From positions 7,275,676-7,339,675 of the forward strand of contig CM055097.1 of the NCBI GenBank assembly GCA_029204225.1: a stretch of 64,000 nt of DNA, given 5' to 3'. Position 1 is the stretch's first letter, and each line of letters begins with the position of its first letter. The translations under genes were made by a program, and so were the position numbers. This stretch comes from Diphasiastrum complanatum. Lineage: Eukaryota; Streptophyta; Lycopodiopsida; Lycopodiales; Lycopodiaceae. A model generated the notes under the pieces. The model was not told the origin of the DNA, made no database searches, and saw only the letters and a list, made by a program, of their open reading frames with translations. This document shows positions 20,401-31,818 of this stretch, piece by piece.

Positions 20401-23400
20401 CTGTCTACTTCGTTAGTTGGCAGTTTTTTGTCTTGATTTTGGTGTTTGGCCATGTTTTCTCTCTTTATGACTTGTTCTGGGTTTTACGACATTCGTTTGC
20501 GTACTTGTTTTGTTTTCGACTGCTTGATCTTTTTTCTGTGAATTCGGTTTAGGCTAGACTGCTTTGTTGTCGTTACGGTCTTCTGTCCGTTGGTCTTTTG
20601 TTGGGTACACTGAGGTTCGGTTGGAATGCTTTCTTTCGTTTTTGACTGTTTTCTCTTGGGTTGTGTTGTCCTTTTTTGCTGGTCTTTTAGTCTCATTTTT
20701 ACTTTTTTACGCTTTTACATATTAGCTCGCATTGGGTCTCTTTATATTTCGGATTAGCTTGCATTGGGGTTCTTTCTGTTTACTTTGGTTTATGTTTATA
20801 CAATTTTTGGTTTCCAAGTGTTTGCTGTCTCTTCTATGAAGACTGGTGGACTATTTAGCTACATTGCCTTAGTTGTCTCCTACCTATAACTTGTTTTGAC
20901 AGATTTCTACTTTGATAACTACATGGGTTCACTTTATCCTCCATGTTTTTTGAACTGTTTCAGGATTACTGCAATGGTTAGTATACAATACCTATGTTCA
21001 TGTACTTACCTTTTGGCTTTTTAGGAATAGACTGGACACGATAAGTTTCGCATTCAAGTTTGGCATGTAACGATGTAGTGTCTACGAAACTGCATCAATG
21101 TCGATTTGTTTTAACAATGGTTAGGTCTTTGGTGCGTGACTAAAACTATTATTGCACGTACTATAAGACTGTCGTTACCAATGTACGGTTGCATATTTAA
21201 TTACGGCATATTTAAAATGTGGTTGAAACGTTATTTCTTTATACTGAGTTACTACATTTCCACTTAATGCAACTTATGATTATGCTTTTTTGGTTTCGTC
21301 TTATCAAACTTCACTCCAATTATGGGGTTTTGGGAAATATCTCAATGGTTTAATTGTATAAAATCGATTTCTACACATCGGTGGTATATTGCTTTTGGAT
21401 GAGTTGGACTCTTTGACATGATTATTGTTTCACCCCTTTGTAGTTAATGTTATGGACACGCATTATAGTTCCACTTCTTTACTTTCGACAATATTAGTGG
21501 ACATGCAGTTTATATTACACGAGATGGGCTTAGCAATACTATTTTACATGGTTTTCTATTTTTTGTCCTAATTTTTTAATTAGACTTTCCCTCCAAATCA
21601 ATATGAATGGAGGTAAGGTTTGTTCATTATTAATAGCCACTAAGGTTGGTCATTTGCTAGCTTTGATCATTTTGAATCCTGAGCTTCTTGTAGGGGAGTT
21701 GTACTATTTTGGAGATCTGCCTGAGCTATCGGCGCCATTGATATTCATATAGTTTCTTAGTTGAAGAATGCTTTGTTAATGTTTTTGCTGTCTTTTATGC
21801 ATCATTGATACTAAAATCTATGAATTAGAGCACTTTCCTGAGTGATTGAGAGTGCTTTCTTACAATTTTGTCCTACACTTAATTCGTGCTATCTGCTCAA
21901 ATAGGGATTCACTGAACGTTCTGAAAAGCAAGAGCCAGGTTAGAATAGCAGTTACGATCTGCTTGTTGTTCGTGATCTGGCTGTTTCGCAGATTGAACGC
22001 TACTATACAGTTTCCATTTTCTTCGTTGCTTAAAGATCAAAAGGACAGCTCGTTTAATAAGTGGTGTGGGGGGGGGGCTTGTGTTCTTGTTTTTGAGATC
22101 AATAAGCAGTTGCAGAAAGGGGCACGCAGGAGTAGAAAAAGATAACATACAGAAACTGGATTTCAGGGGCTGTTCATCTTGTAGAAGCTCCAGGTATTTG
22201 TTTTTTTCTTCTGCTCATGCTGCTTCTTTCTTTCTTCTGTTTCTGTTCTTTTTGTAAGCTCGTTCTTATTCCAATTATTGTTGCGATTTTGAGCAACGTT
22301 CAATGGATTCTGGTGCTTTGTGCAAGTTGTGGCACTCGATGCCTATAATTGAAATTTTATTATCAAATCTTTTGAGGATGGTCATGTTTGTTGTGTACTG
22401 CTTTGACTTGTTCGTGCATGATACCTGCACCCTATTGTGGTTCTCACATTTCCTCTTGACCCATGTTTTAGTGTCGAACATTTTGGGAAGAGGCATGTCC
22501 TTCGCCGTGATTTGAATTCACAGCATGTTGGATTTTTTAGATTGAACACCTAGCCTCCATTTGATCATAATTTGATCTGATTTTGCTGATAATTTTGTTG
22601 ATACAGGGATTTGGATCTGTAGGGAACTGAATCTTAAATGTCTTTGTCCACTTTGCATTAAAACTGGTTTAAAATGAATGTTGTTTTAATAAATCTTTTG
22701 GTCTTATATCTGAGTCGTGACTTTTGAGAAAAAAGGCTTCTGTGGTTCTTATTATGTCTTCGTATTCACAGCATCCGGGTTTGTTATACAGTTACTTTGT
22801 GCTTAAGCTACAATGTACTGGCTTTGCTTTCAAGCATATCAATGTATCAAACAAGTTCTAAACAAGTGCCTCAAGTTAATCCCAGTCAAGCTTTTGCCGT
22901 GTGTTTTGATTCATGTGAGGCAGACAATGTATTGGAAGATTCGCTGACACAACCTGTGTCTTTCGGGTGTTTTCTGATAGTGTCTTACCAGAAATATGCA
23001 TATTCTTTGAATTTTCATGAATACATTTGGAAAAGAGAAGATGCCGATGAGGCAATAGTGATAGATTTCCCTTTATTCGACGAAGGAACACATTTTTTAA
23101 CGGTGTCCTGGAATGAGCCTTAAAAAAAAATTTAGTACTTAGTTTTTGTATTGTTAATCAAATTGTGATGCCAAAGGGACATTCTCCATCCATACAAATG
23201 TGCGGTTGGACATATGTATGCTTTGCTCTATGTTTCAAAGATTGCATCTGGCCACTGATCTGGAAGATCTAAGCATCTTTGAATCCCTTGAAAATTGGTA
23301 TCGTTGTTTACATAGCAAAAGGTTTTTTTTAACATTGATCAAACTATTAAAAAAATGTCTTCTGTTTGAATGTATCCAAATTGGATATGGAGTGCAAAGT

Positions 23401-23530
23401 GTGTTAGAAAATTATCAAGTCAGAGAAGCTCTAAAACGATTAAAAGAAGAGGCGCTATGCGATATGCGGAGCGAAAAAAGAAGTGAAAAAAATTCATCGA
23501 AGTTTGTGATTTTATATCCTGGTTCGCATG
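20401..23530. other. T-rich stretch, no identified gene
   Basis: Small plus-strand frames occur at 21846-22257, 22797-23123 and 23200-23520. The last two are acidic to mixed and could be exons (for example after cag at about 22790), but no donor/acceptor chain joins them convincingly and no family is recognised. A G9 run lies at about 22069-22077. Confidence 0.35.
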
Positions 23531-23551
23531 TGCGAAAGAATGTCCAATCAC

Positions 23552-23803
23552 ACGTGTGGGAGTTGTACGAACAAATGACAGGCGACACGTGTCACGCTGT
23601 CACTTTACCCGTGTGGGATTTGTACGAGCAAATGATAGAGCGACACGTGTTTTTGAGCACACGAATGAACACGCGACACGTGTCCAGTTGTCATTTCACA
23701 CGTGTCCAGGTGTCACCTCGCACGTGCCAGTAGCTGTAGTCGAATCGAAAGTAGACATGTGTCCATTGACCATTGACCGCACGTGCAAAAATTTAGTATA
23801 AAT
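23552..23803 (+). promoter_or_regulatory. Promoter candidate: seven ACGTG cores, two W-boxes, TATA box
   Basis: ACGTG (the G-box/ABRE core bound by bZIP and bHLH factors) occurs near 23552, 23587, 23644, 23679, 23700, 23723 and 23781, mostly as cACGTGt or gcACGTGc. Two TTGACC-type W-box cores sit at about 23765 and 23772. TATAAAT is at 23797-23803, only about 12 bases after the last ACGTG. Part of the cluster is a 57-base duplication (gtgtggga at 23554 and 23611). The downstream spliced frame on the plus strand (from 24081) is a natural target, with a start site expected near 23830. Alternatively the ACGTG words are subterminal repeats of a DNA transposon. Confidence 0.55.
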
Positions 23804-24080
23804 GGCACGAAAACCGATTAATTTTTTACCTTTTTCCGTTATCGAAATTCGCGGCATATCGCTCTTGTGCGCATGCTTTGTTGACCGTTTGCACTCAACG
23901 ACATCTACTTGCGCTCAAGTGCGATATTCGGTATCTCGAGCCGTACATATATCTCTTATGTGCCATCTTGATAGTTAGTTTTCTTTCTCGTCTCCCTTGC
24001 GCACAAATGCGATATTCACTTTATTTCGATGGTCTCTTTCTCAGGATCCTCACGAGATTCAGGCTTGAGTTCATTTCTTA

Positions 24081-25312
24081 GTGAATTTGGGATTACTGAA
24101 AATCTGGACTACTTCCACAGCCTATTCAGGCCATATCTACATGTTTTCAGGATTGCACAACCGAATTCTGACATTTTTTTATCAACATTATGTTAGATTC
24201 AGAGATATACTTAGTAAGCTTGTTTTTTCCAGAGGTTCACTCCAGTACATGCATTATACTGATCTGGTTCACTTCTTCCCAGCTTTCAGACATAGACTGG
24301 ATAGAATGTTCACCAAATTGTTTGATCTTTTCAAAAGCAGTTCACTGTGTCCTTATTGCAACAAGAAATGTCGATTGATTGAATATCAGAGTGGTTTCGT
24401 ACTTTTCCTGTTAGTTCAGATCCCAGATGATGATGAAATTTCTGTTGCTGACCCTCCATTTTCATCATCCTCCGTTCAGACAGCTATTAAGGACATCAGT
24501 CACTTTCTTATCGACACTCCTGATAAGGAAAATGACTTTATAAATATAAATACTGATTCTCTACGGGATTTTTTTATTGGCCAAAATACATATGCTGATG
24601 ATGTATATTTACATAAAATATACATCATCATATATTAATGATGAAGTATATTTTACTACTACTGATTTATGTAAATTTTTTGTCCCAGATGGGCTTCCCT
24701 CGTCCATCATTATTGCATTTCACAGATGATTCCAGTTCAGTACGTGGTCATTATATTGATCATCCTGATCTGGTTGCTGTTGATGATGAAGAATGTGTAA
24801 GTGTTTAAACTTCCTTGCATTACGATATTTCTAATCACTGAATGTGTTTTTGTTAAAAAATTTCCTATTGTAGGATGCTCTCATAATAGATGATTTTGCT
24901 GCGAGACGAGGTGGTTTCAGACAACACGCATCGTCTTTCCAGAGGGATAGTGGACTTGGCCACTATCTTAGGCATTTCCTGAAGAATGAGATCTGTATTG
25001 CTCATTCCAAGCTGAGCCCAATCGGGGAGACTCTTATAATGGCAGTTAAAGCTTTATCATTTTACCTAGGAGGACATAAATTTGTAAAGACAAATAAGAT
25101 CATTTTTGTCAAAAATTTTTATGTTTTGAACATTTTAGGCTTTACTGATGAGAATGTTCCTTTGAGGAGTGCTCCCATCATTCATTGTATTCCACTTATA
25201 TTGAGCTTAGTGAAAATAAGGATAATGTACATCTATTAGATGCATACGCTAGCAGAGAATTTCTTCATGACAATACTGCCATAGAATTCGACACAAGATC
25301 TGATGATGAATA
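24081..25312 (+). pseudogene. Unidentified spliced gene, left half of a convergent pair
   Basis: Exon 1 runs in one open frame from 24081 to 24602 (AYADD), with a CPYCNKKC motif. A donor gtatat at 24603 and acceptor cag at 24686-24688 bound an 86-base intron. Exon 2 is 24689-24796 (start MGFPRPSLLHF, end VDDEEC). A 77-base intron (24797 gtaagtg to 24873 tag) leads to exon 3 at 24874, which reads on in frame as DALIIDDFAARRGG, LGHYLRHFLKNEICIAHSKL and GETLIMAVKAL to about 25082. A last block, ending TAIEFDTRSDDE and a stop at about 25312, is in another register and needs one more splice or frameshift. I do not recognise the protein. It ends about 250 bases from the end of the minus-strand gene at 25560, so the two are convergent. 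The intron sizes match those of that gene. Confidence 0.5.
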
Positions 25313-25559
25313 GTTGACACTTTTTATTTTGGTATAATACAATCAATACATTTACATTGAGTATTTCTCCTTTCTTGTTCAATGAATTTGCAAAGCAATT
25401 CTGAACATGTCAAGATTTGATGATAATGATGATCTTGTACTCAACAATCATCTAATTTTTTCTTCCTATATGAATTTGCATGCTTTTTTAAACTTGTTGT
25501 ATTGTGTGGACTTTGTTATATGTCGAATTTGAACTCTGCGGTAGAACCACTGAAACAAT

Positions 25560-28072
25560 TGACAAATGTAGTTTCATTTTTCATTGGTTCCTCCGTGTTG
25601 TGTATTTCGATGAAATGCTGCTCATGCTTGCCACTGTGACTTCTCCATCCCTTGTGATGACCATACACTCAAGCTTCCATACGTATTTGCAAAAAATGTT
25701 GTATGATCTCTTAGTATGTGCTGCATATGTCAAAATCATAATGTTAGTCTTATGTTTGGATCTAAATATATATTTAAATCGAAAGCATTTTAAGAATTTA
25801 ATACTAACCATGTAATGAGTGATGTGACCATCTCCCCATGCTTTTGATACTGCATTAACAAACTCGACACAAGTCCTTTGGACAGCTTTCTTATCAATAT
25901 CAAAGTATTTTTCTTTTCTTAAAATAGCAATCATACTATCAAGCTTTTTCCATACATCAACTTTTAGAACTTTGGTTTTGCCGTCTTTCTTGAAGTCCTG
26001 AGTAGCAGCAATAATATCTGTCCAGACTGAGTGTTGAATATTAGAAGCCCTACCAGTATGATTTGATAGGAAACGACGTGCTTTTGCTCCTCCCATGCTT
26101 GGCTTAGTTGGCATGTTCCCATTCTTTCCTGAAAGCTTTTCATCTTTTTGAATTTTGACATGTCCTTTATGGAGTCCTGCTTTTGATAAAACATCTTCTA
26201 ATCGAGAGATAGCTTCCTTTGTTAATGATGCTGGCTTAGTATTCCAAGCAAAAACTATATGAAAATAAATGATCTTTTCTATTAATCTAACTTTTGCATG
26301 AAGAGTGCAAACATGCACATTTTTTAAGGGGATAGATAGCACAGGCTTCCAGTTTCGATCTGCGTATTCTCTAGTAATTATTGTGCTCCTAGTTACATCT
26401 TTTGCCATTTTCATACGGTACAAACAAGGGTGTTTTGATGTAGCACCGTGAGAGACATTATACATACATTTTAATGTTTTCAAATCACCTACTAAGTGTC
26501 ATTCAACATTGAAGTCTCCAACTCCTGGAACATTGAGAAGTCCTCCATCCATATGGTCCATTGATGATCCTAAAATAAGATGTCCCTCCATGATAATATA
26601 TCATGATTCTCTTTTAGCACCTGTCCAAAAAAATTAATCAGACTTAATTTACAATGTATTAATACTATTCAATGAATGTAATGTAATAATGAGACTAGTT
26701 ACCTGAAACGCTGCCAACCACCATATATCATTTTCTGACTGGACATTGAATATGAAATCTTCTTGGTTCTCTGTTTGTGATAGAGCACCATTCATGAGAG
26801 TTATACTAACCTTCTCCATCTTCTGCCCTTTCACAATTTCTGACTCATCTAACTTAAGTACTATGATTATTTTGCCATTCACCTTTTCAGAGGTTATATC
26901 ATAGAATGTGACGATGTATCTCAACAAGTAATTTAGATCAACAAATAAATTGTTTGCTGAATTATAGAATTTCATACACCTCCTCAATATGAAATGGAGT
27001 TCCAGTGATCTTATGCATACCTATGTTAAATGTATCTCTCTCTTTCTTCAAGTGATATGTCCTAGGGATTGGGACTTTTCTAATTTGGACTTGCTTAAAA
27101 GCTTTTCTAACTAGTTTAAATATTGTTGCATATGCTTCCTTGCTAATACCCGCAAAATCACAAGCACCCTAAACTATAGTCTTATCTAAATTTTTTTGAA
27201 TGTCCACCATCAAAGACTCTGCTATTTTACACTTTACAATTGAAATCCTATTGTTCATCATGATACGCTCAGTGGATTTGCAAGTCAATATTGGGCCCAA
27301 TGACATTCCTAGTGGAGCATTGTCTTTAATATTCCGAGGAGCTACTAATGCAGATCTGCAAAAAAAACAGATAGTTAACAGAATATCACCATAGCTGAAA
27401 TTAAATCCAAATGTCATTGAAAAACTTACAAAAATCAGAATATGCTTACTTGAATACACGGATCCTTCTATTTCGATAACCTCCTTTTGAAAGCGTTTGA
27501 ATATCCTTGTAACTTTTTCGCTTTCGCTTCTTACTTTCAGCCTTATTCTTTGCCAAATCCACATCTTTCAATAATTGTAAGTTTTCAATACGAATAGACT
27601 GTAAGACTGATTGCATTTGCTCTAGTTCTGATTTGATATTGATTGTTATCTTCTGTAATGATTCATTATTTTTTTTAAGTTGTTCATTTTCTTCTAATGT
27701 CTTTTGGAGATGACAATCTCTATTCTAACAATAAGAAGATATTCGAATTAACTCACTTTCTAAAAAGTGAACTTTATTCATATAAAGTTGTTTTCCATGG
27801 TTCTGCAATCTTTCACAATATCCTAGTAATCCACTATGTCCATTGCATATCCATGTAACTAAATGAGTTATTGAAGAGAACGTGGGATGTGTCAAAGTGC
27901 TTGAATCTTGTGGATATAATGTTCCATCTATCCACAAATCCAAGTTTTTTTTTCCTTCTGTCCTGTAACGAGAACGATCCTCAGCAGATATTTGAATTCC
28001 TTTGCCTCCTCTTCTCTGCAAACGTGCCAAATCAATAGGGATATCCACATGTAGATGATACAATGTCATCAT
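25560..28072 (-). pseudogene. Decayed four-exon transposase-like gene, right half of the convergent pair
   Basis: Exon I is about 28072-27450, with a basic/heptad-rich stretch (EENEQLKKNNESLQK...QLLKD) and one TAG at 27725. Then come a 94-base intron (27356-27449), exon II 27355-26703 (with a TAG at 27169, a TAA and a frameshift near 26985), a 72-base intron (26631-26702), and exon III 26630-25809. An 88-base intron (25721-25808) leads to exon IV, 25720 to about 25560. All three introns are GT..AG and keep frame. Motifs: IIIVLKLDESEIVKG (exon II), GDLKTLKCMYNVSHG, KNVHVCTLHAKVRLIEK, LSGKNGNMPTKPSMGGAKA and WGDGHITHYM (exon III), and SSQGMEKSQWQA then TGA (exon IV). From memory this resembles a family of hypothetical, probably transposon-derived proteins found in scattered eukaryotes. 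I cannot name the superfamily. Several stops are one transition from CAG or CGA, as expected after methylated-cytosine decay. Confidence 0.6.
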
Positions 28073-28219
28073 AAAAAAAATAATAGAGTAATCAGTTGCA
28101 TCAAAGTACTATGACCAGATTCTATGAAGCAAAGCAAAGTACTCATCTTTGATTATATTATATACTATGTACGATCAATCCAAACTCCATGCTTGTATGC
28201 TTGATTCAAATTTAGAAAT

Positions 28220-28400
28220 GTCGCTCATTTTTTCATTCCAATAGGCAGTTGGCGCTCATATTTCCATTTCAAAGTGATGATGGCGTTCATAATTGGAGAT
28301 GGCACCTATATTTCCATTCTCGTGGAAGGAATGCATATGTAAACATTTTGCAATTTTTTCTGATTCGAATTTGGGGATGGCGGTCATATTCTAGATCTAT
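28220..28400 (+). repeat. Short repeats upstream of the transposase-like gene
   Basis: The phrase (g)gcgctcatatttccatt and variants occur at about 28221, 28251, 28282, 28300 and 28379 (tcgctcattttttcatt, ggcgctcatatttccatt, ggcgttcataattgg, ggcacctatatttccatt, ggcggtcatatt). They lie just 5' of the minus-strand gene start at 28072. They may be promoter elements or subterminal binding repeats of the element carrying it. Confidence 0.45.
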
Positions 28401-28642
28401 TGAAAATATTGCCCTTTTCGTAACCAATGGAGGGAATATTTTTGAATTTAGTAAGTTATACTGCGAACTGTTAACAGTTTTTAACTGTGACTATAGACAC
28501 TGTGGTTAGATCATTGGGAGTTGGGGAGGCCTTGGGAGTGGTGTGGGCGAGCAAATAAACAATATTATTTTTTTTTATTTTGATATTTTTCTATATCCTA
28601 CATGGCATTCCTTAAAGGGTCTTTTTGATATTGAGAACTCCT

Positions 28643-30181
28643 CTAATGATAGAACCAAAAAAATCTACCAAAATCATCAATGAATGTTACATACATCTTA
28701 GCTCCACTATTGCTAATTGTAGTAAATCCATGAATATCCGAATGTACAAGTTGAAAAGGCTTTGTAGATCTAGATATAGATCTAGTATAAGGTAGTTTAT
28801 GTGACTTTGACAAAGCACAAGACTCACAAACATGATTGATGCCACTTAAGAAACTTGGAAGACCTATCACAACCTTTCTTTTAGCCATTACCCCCAATGA
28901 CTTGAAGTTGAGGTGTCCCATCCTTTTATGCCAAACCTCTTGAATAGGTATTTGCTCTCCTGCAACACATCCAACTTGGTTAGCAATAACACAAGCATCT
29001 AGTTTGAAGAACTTCTCTTGTCTTTTACCTTTTCCAATCAAGACATCCTTCCTTTTGATCATACAAGCATCTCCATCAAACTCCACGTTGAGGCCTTTAC
29101 TTAGCATTTGACTCACACTAAGCAAATTCTTGGTAATAGATGGAATAAACAAGACATCCTCCAAATGAACATTCCTATTTGTAGAGAGAGAAATAGGAAT
29201 TGTGCCAATCCCTTTGATTGCACACTCACTATCATTGGCCGTGCAGATCACTCTCTTGTCATCTCCATATGCCAACAAAATAAGTGAAATACACTTTGTG
29301 AAAAGTCATGTGTGAACTTGCTCCACTATCAATCCGCCAAGGATCTAGATCTCCATCATTAGCAAGCATACCTGAAGACATCACAAAAGCATCATCATTT
29401 GCATCTTGAACATCCAAACCATCCTCATCAAGAGTAAGATTACCTTGATCTCTCTTCTTTTTGTAGCACTCAATTGCAAAGTGTCCTTTGATGCCACAAT
29501 AGAAGCACTTGAGCTTTGAACTATTCTTCTTTTTGTCACTTGAAGAAGCATTCACTTGATCTTGCCCTTTGTGAACATAGCATCCTCTTGAAGTGTCGAT
29601 GTAGATCCACGTCTTGCTTGAAGCCTATATTCTTCATTGATCAAGATCTCTTGAAGATCCATCAAAATTGGCAAAGTCTTTTGAATATCAATACTTTGAA
29701 CAATGTTAGCATGAGCATCCAACAATCCATTAAAAATCACTTGAACAAGCTCTCCTTAATGCTTCATCAATGCAAGACAACTCATCATTCAATGCTTTCA
29801 TCATGAAAACAAAAGTACTTGGACTTTCTTCATTCTTTTGCAAACAAGAAAAGATTTTCCTTCTTAGAGTCAACACTCTAGTAGACTTGGATTCATAAAG
29901 CTTCTTCAGTAAATCCCAAGCATTCTTAGATGAAGTGCACTTACCAACTTCCTTGAGAAGCTCATTGGTAACATTCATCTTGATAATGTGTAGGCCTTCT
30001 TGGCCCTCTTGTCATACCTCACTTGATTTTGTTGTGTTGCTAGTCTCTCCTCCAAACCTACAACAATATCCAAAACATCATTCATCTCAAGAAGTGATTT
30101 CATCCTCACTTTTCACAATGAATAGTTACTTGAGGTAAGCATATCATTGGCTTCCATCATGACTCCAATTGAGGTTGCCAT
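28643..30181 (-). pseudogene. Copia element B: gag, protease and N-terminal integrase, 3'-truncated
   Basis: Gag starts at 30181 (MATSIGVMMEANDMLT). A TGG-to-TGA type stop comes early (about 30115) and frame changes follow around 29980 and 29730. The zinc knuckle CFYCGIKGHFAIEC lies at about 29500. The protease box WRIDSGASSHM (about 29330-29300) retains its catalytic Asp. A frameshift at about 29270 leads to the rest of the protease, then the pre-integrase HKRMGHLNFKSL and CESCALSKSHK and the first integrase Asp in HSDIHGF. The frame ends at 28643 inside the integrase core, where the element is cut off, so RT and RNase H are absent. The primer site and LTR lie to the right at 30631-31192. 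Confidence 0.85.
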
Positions 30182-30630
30182 GTAGCAATGACTTGATCTT
30201 CTTTTTCAACTTGTTTCAATGCACAAAGCACTCCTTTGAACAACAACAAATGTTTTCAAAAAAAATCACAAAGATTTGAAACTATCTCAACAATTCTCTT
30301 CTAGCACTTGTACCAAGCAAATCAACACATAGAATCATGGATCTTGATCAACCTATGATCTATCCTCAATCTAAGTCATATGCAATCTCTTACCCACCAC
30401 TTAGGTTGATCCAATGATCCAAAAATTAGCCAAATCCAGTATGTGAAATCAAAAATCAGAATTGATCAAGTTTATAGACCTATATAGGAATTTGATTTAC
30501 AAAAAATCCAATCTACAAAAGCAAAAAACTCGATTTTGGTGTAGAATCCCCTCTAGCATGCTCTAGCCTTGGTATCTTCACCAAATCATTGATAGATATG
30601 ATTTACTCCTTCATAACCTGAAACACAAGT

Positions 30631-31192
30631 TCTGATACCATGTGAAAGATTTCAGATCATTGATGATCCAATCTACCAAAAAGATCTTGGGTTACAAAAG
30701 AAGATATCCTACCAATGTCACCAATGTAGAAAAATCAGCATCTACACACAAAATGAGATGCAAACTCTAATAGAACTTGATCAAACATGAATCAAATGAT
30801 AAAGTACTGTTGTTGTCCATTCAAAACTAGCAAGCTACTGTATTTCACATGTGTGGATCCAAAAATAACAAATATAGATTATTCTACACATAGAATTGCA
30901 AGCAATCACAAGTATAGTGCACCAATGGATAGTAGAACCCAAGAGAACCATGTATAAGCATGAAATGAGATAGAGAAAAGAGAAGATGTGTCTCTCCATG
31001 AGTTTTCTCCTTTTATAACAGGTCCAAATCCTATTTGGCCACTTGGTCTTCCCTCCAAAATGCTAACCTTACTATTTTTTGGTCTAGATTCAAAGTACCC
31101 AACATTCAAATTTGAATCTACTCAAACTCGCATTCTAACTTTCCCACACTTTCAAAAAGTGTTTATTCAAATGAAATTTAGACTAATGAACT
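30631..31192 (-). repeat. Primer site and 5' LTR of copia element B
   Basis: On the minus strand the LTR ends ...CTTTCACA at 30641 and is followed directly by the primer site TGGTATCAGA (30640-30631), complementary to initiator tRNA-Met. A second, diverged copy of this LTR lies at 45157-45735 in the same orientation, with long exact stretches (for example accaatggatagtagaaccc, gcatgaaatgagatagagaa). The copies separate at about 31192, where copia element C sequence begins, so this LTR is short of its outer end by perhaps 40 bases. A TATA-like tataaaag/ctttta is present near 31014. Confidence 0.75.
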
Positions 31193-31266
31193 AATGCCCT
31201 TGATAACAACTTTACCACCATTGGCCATGTTGATGACCTTATTTTCTCCTTCATAAAACACCAAAG
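31193..31266 (-). pseudogene. Copia element C, protease part beyond the TR-GAG insertion
   Basis: On the minus strand this short piece reads YEGENKVINMANGGKVVIKG, the second half of a copia protease region. It continues the frame that is interrupted at 33083 by the TR-GAG insertion. The five bases CAAAG (31262-31266) are the left copy of the insertion's target duplication. Confidence 0.65.
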
Positions 31267-31675
31267 TGTTGGTGTCAAACAAAACACAATTGTGTTTCTT
31301 GTGTTTGTTGACATCAACAATCCAATTCTCAAGGTTGTCAATCCTTAGTATCTAGTTCTTGGCATGTAATCTGCTCTCTTTTGGATATATAAACAGCCCA
31401 TGAAGGCTGGCTGTGTATGGTCCTCATCAAGGCTCTCTTGTTTCTTTTCTAAGTTTTTGAGTTTCTTTATGTAGCTTAACTAGTAGTCATCCTTTTGGTA
31501 GTATAGCTAACAAAGGTTATGGGCCCACACATGCAGTAACCTACACCAACCAGTCATCAATAAGGAGTCATCGGTACTGCCGATTTTCAGGAGGAATATT
31601 TCTTGGGACTCGACGCTAGCTCTCTCTCTACGAATCTGCTCAGGCTCTCTCTCTCTCTCTCTACGCATCTACTCA

Positions 31676-31677
<2 letters not shown>

Positions 31678-31748
<71 letters not shown>
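31678..31748. repeat. CT microsatellite in the TR-GAG leader
   Basis: About 35 CT units lie between the primer site and the gag start at 31819. They are flanked by short repeats of the phrase tctacgcatctgctcagg (31628, 31660, 31749), so the tract is embedded in a small tandem repeat. Confidence 0.95.
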
Positions 31749-31751
<3 letters not shown>

Positions 31752-31818
31752 GCATCTGCTCAGGCAGTCTGCGCTCTCTCCTTCCAAGTTGCCGCCTCTC
31801 TGATCTCCACACATCACC

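Noticed and set aside
19472-20552. Plus-strand frames rich in Phe/Leu that look like membrane proteins
   Set aside because: They follow from the T-rich composition; they change register between the two tandem units and are not conserved between them.
22797-23520. Frames of 108 and ~100 codons just upstream of the G-box cluster
   Set aside because: They could be exons, but I found no convincing donor/acceptor pair linking them to each other or to the 24-kb gene, and no family match.
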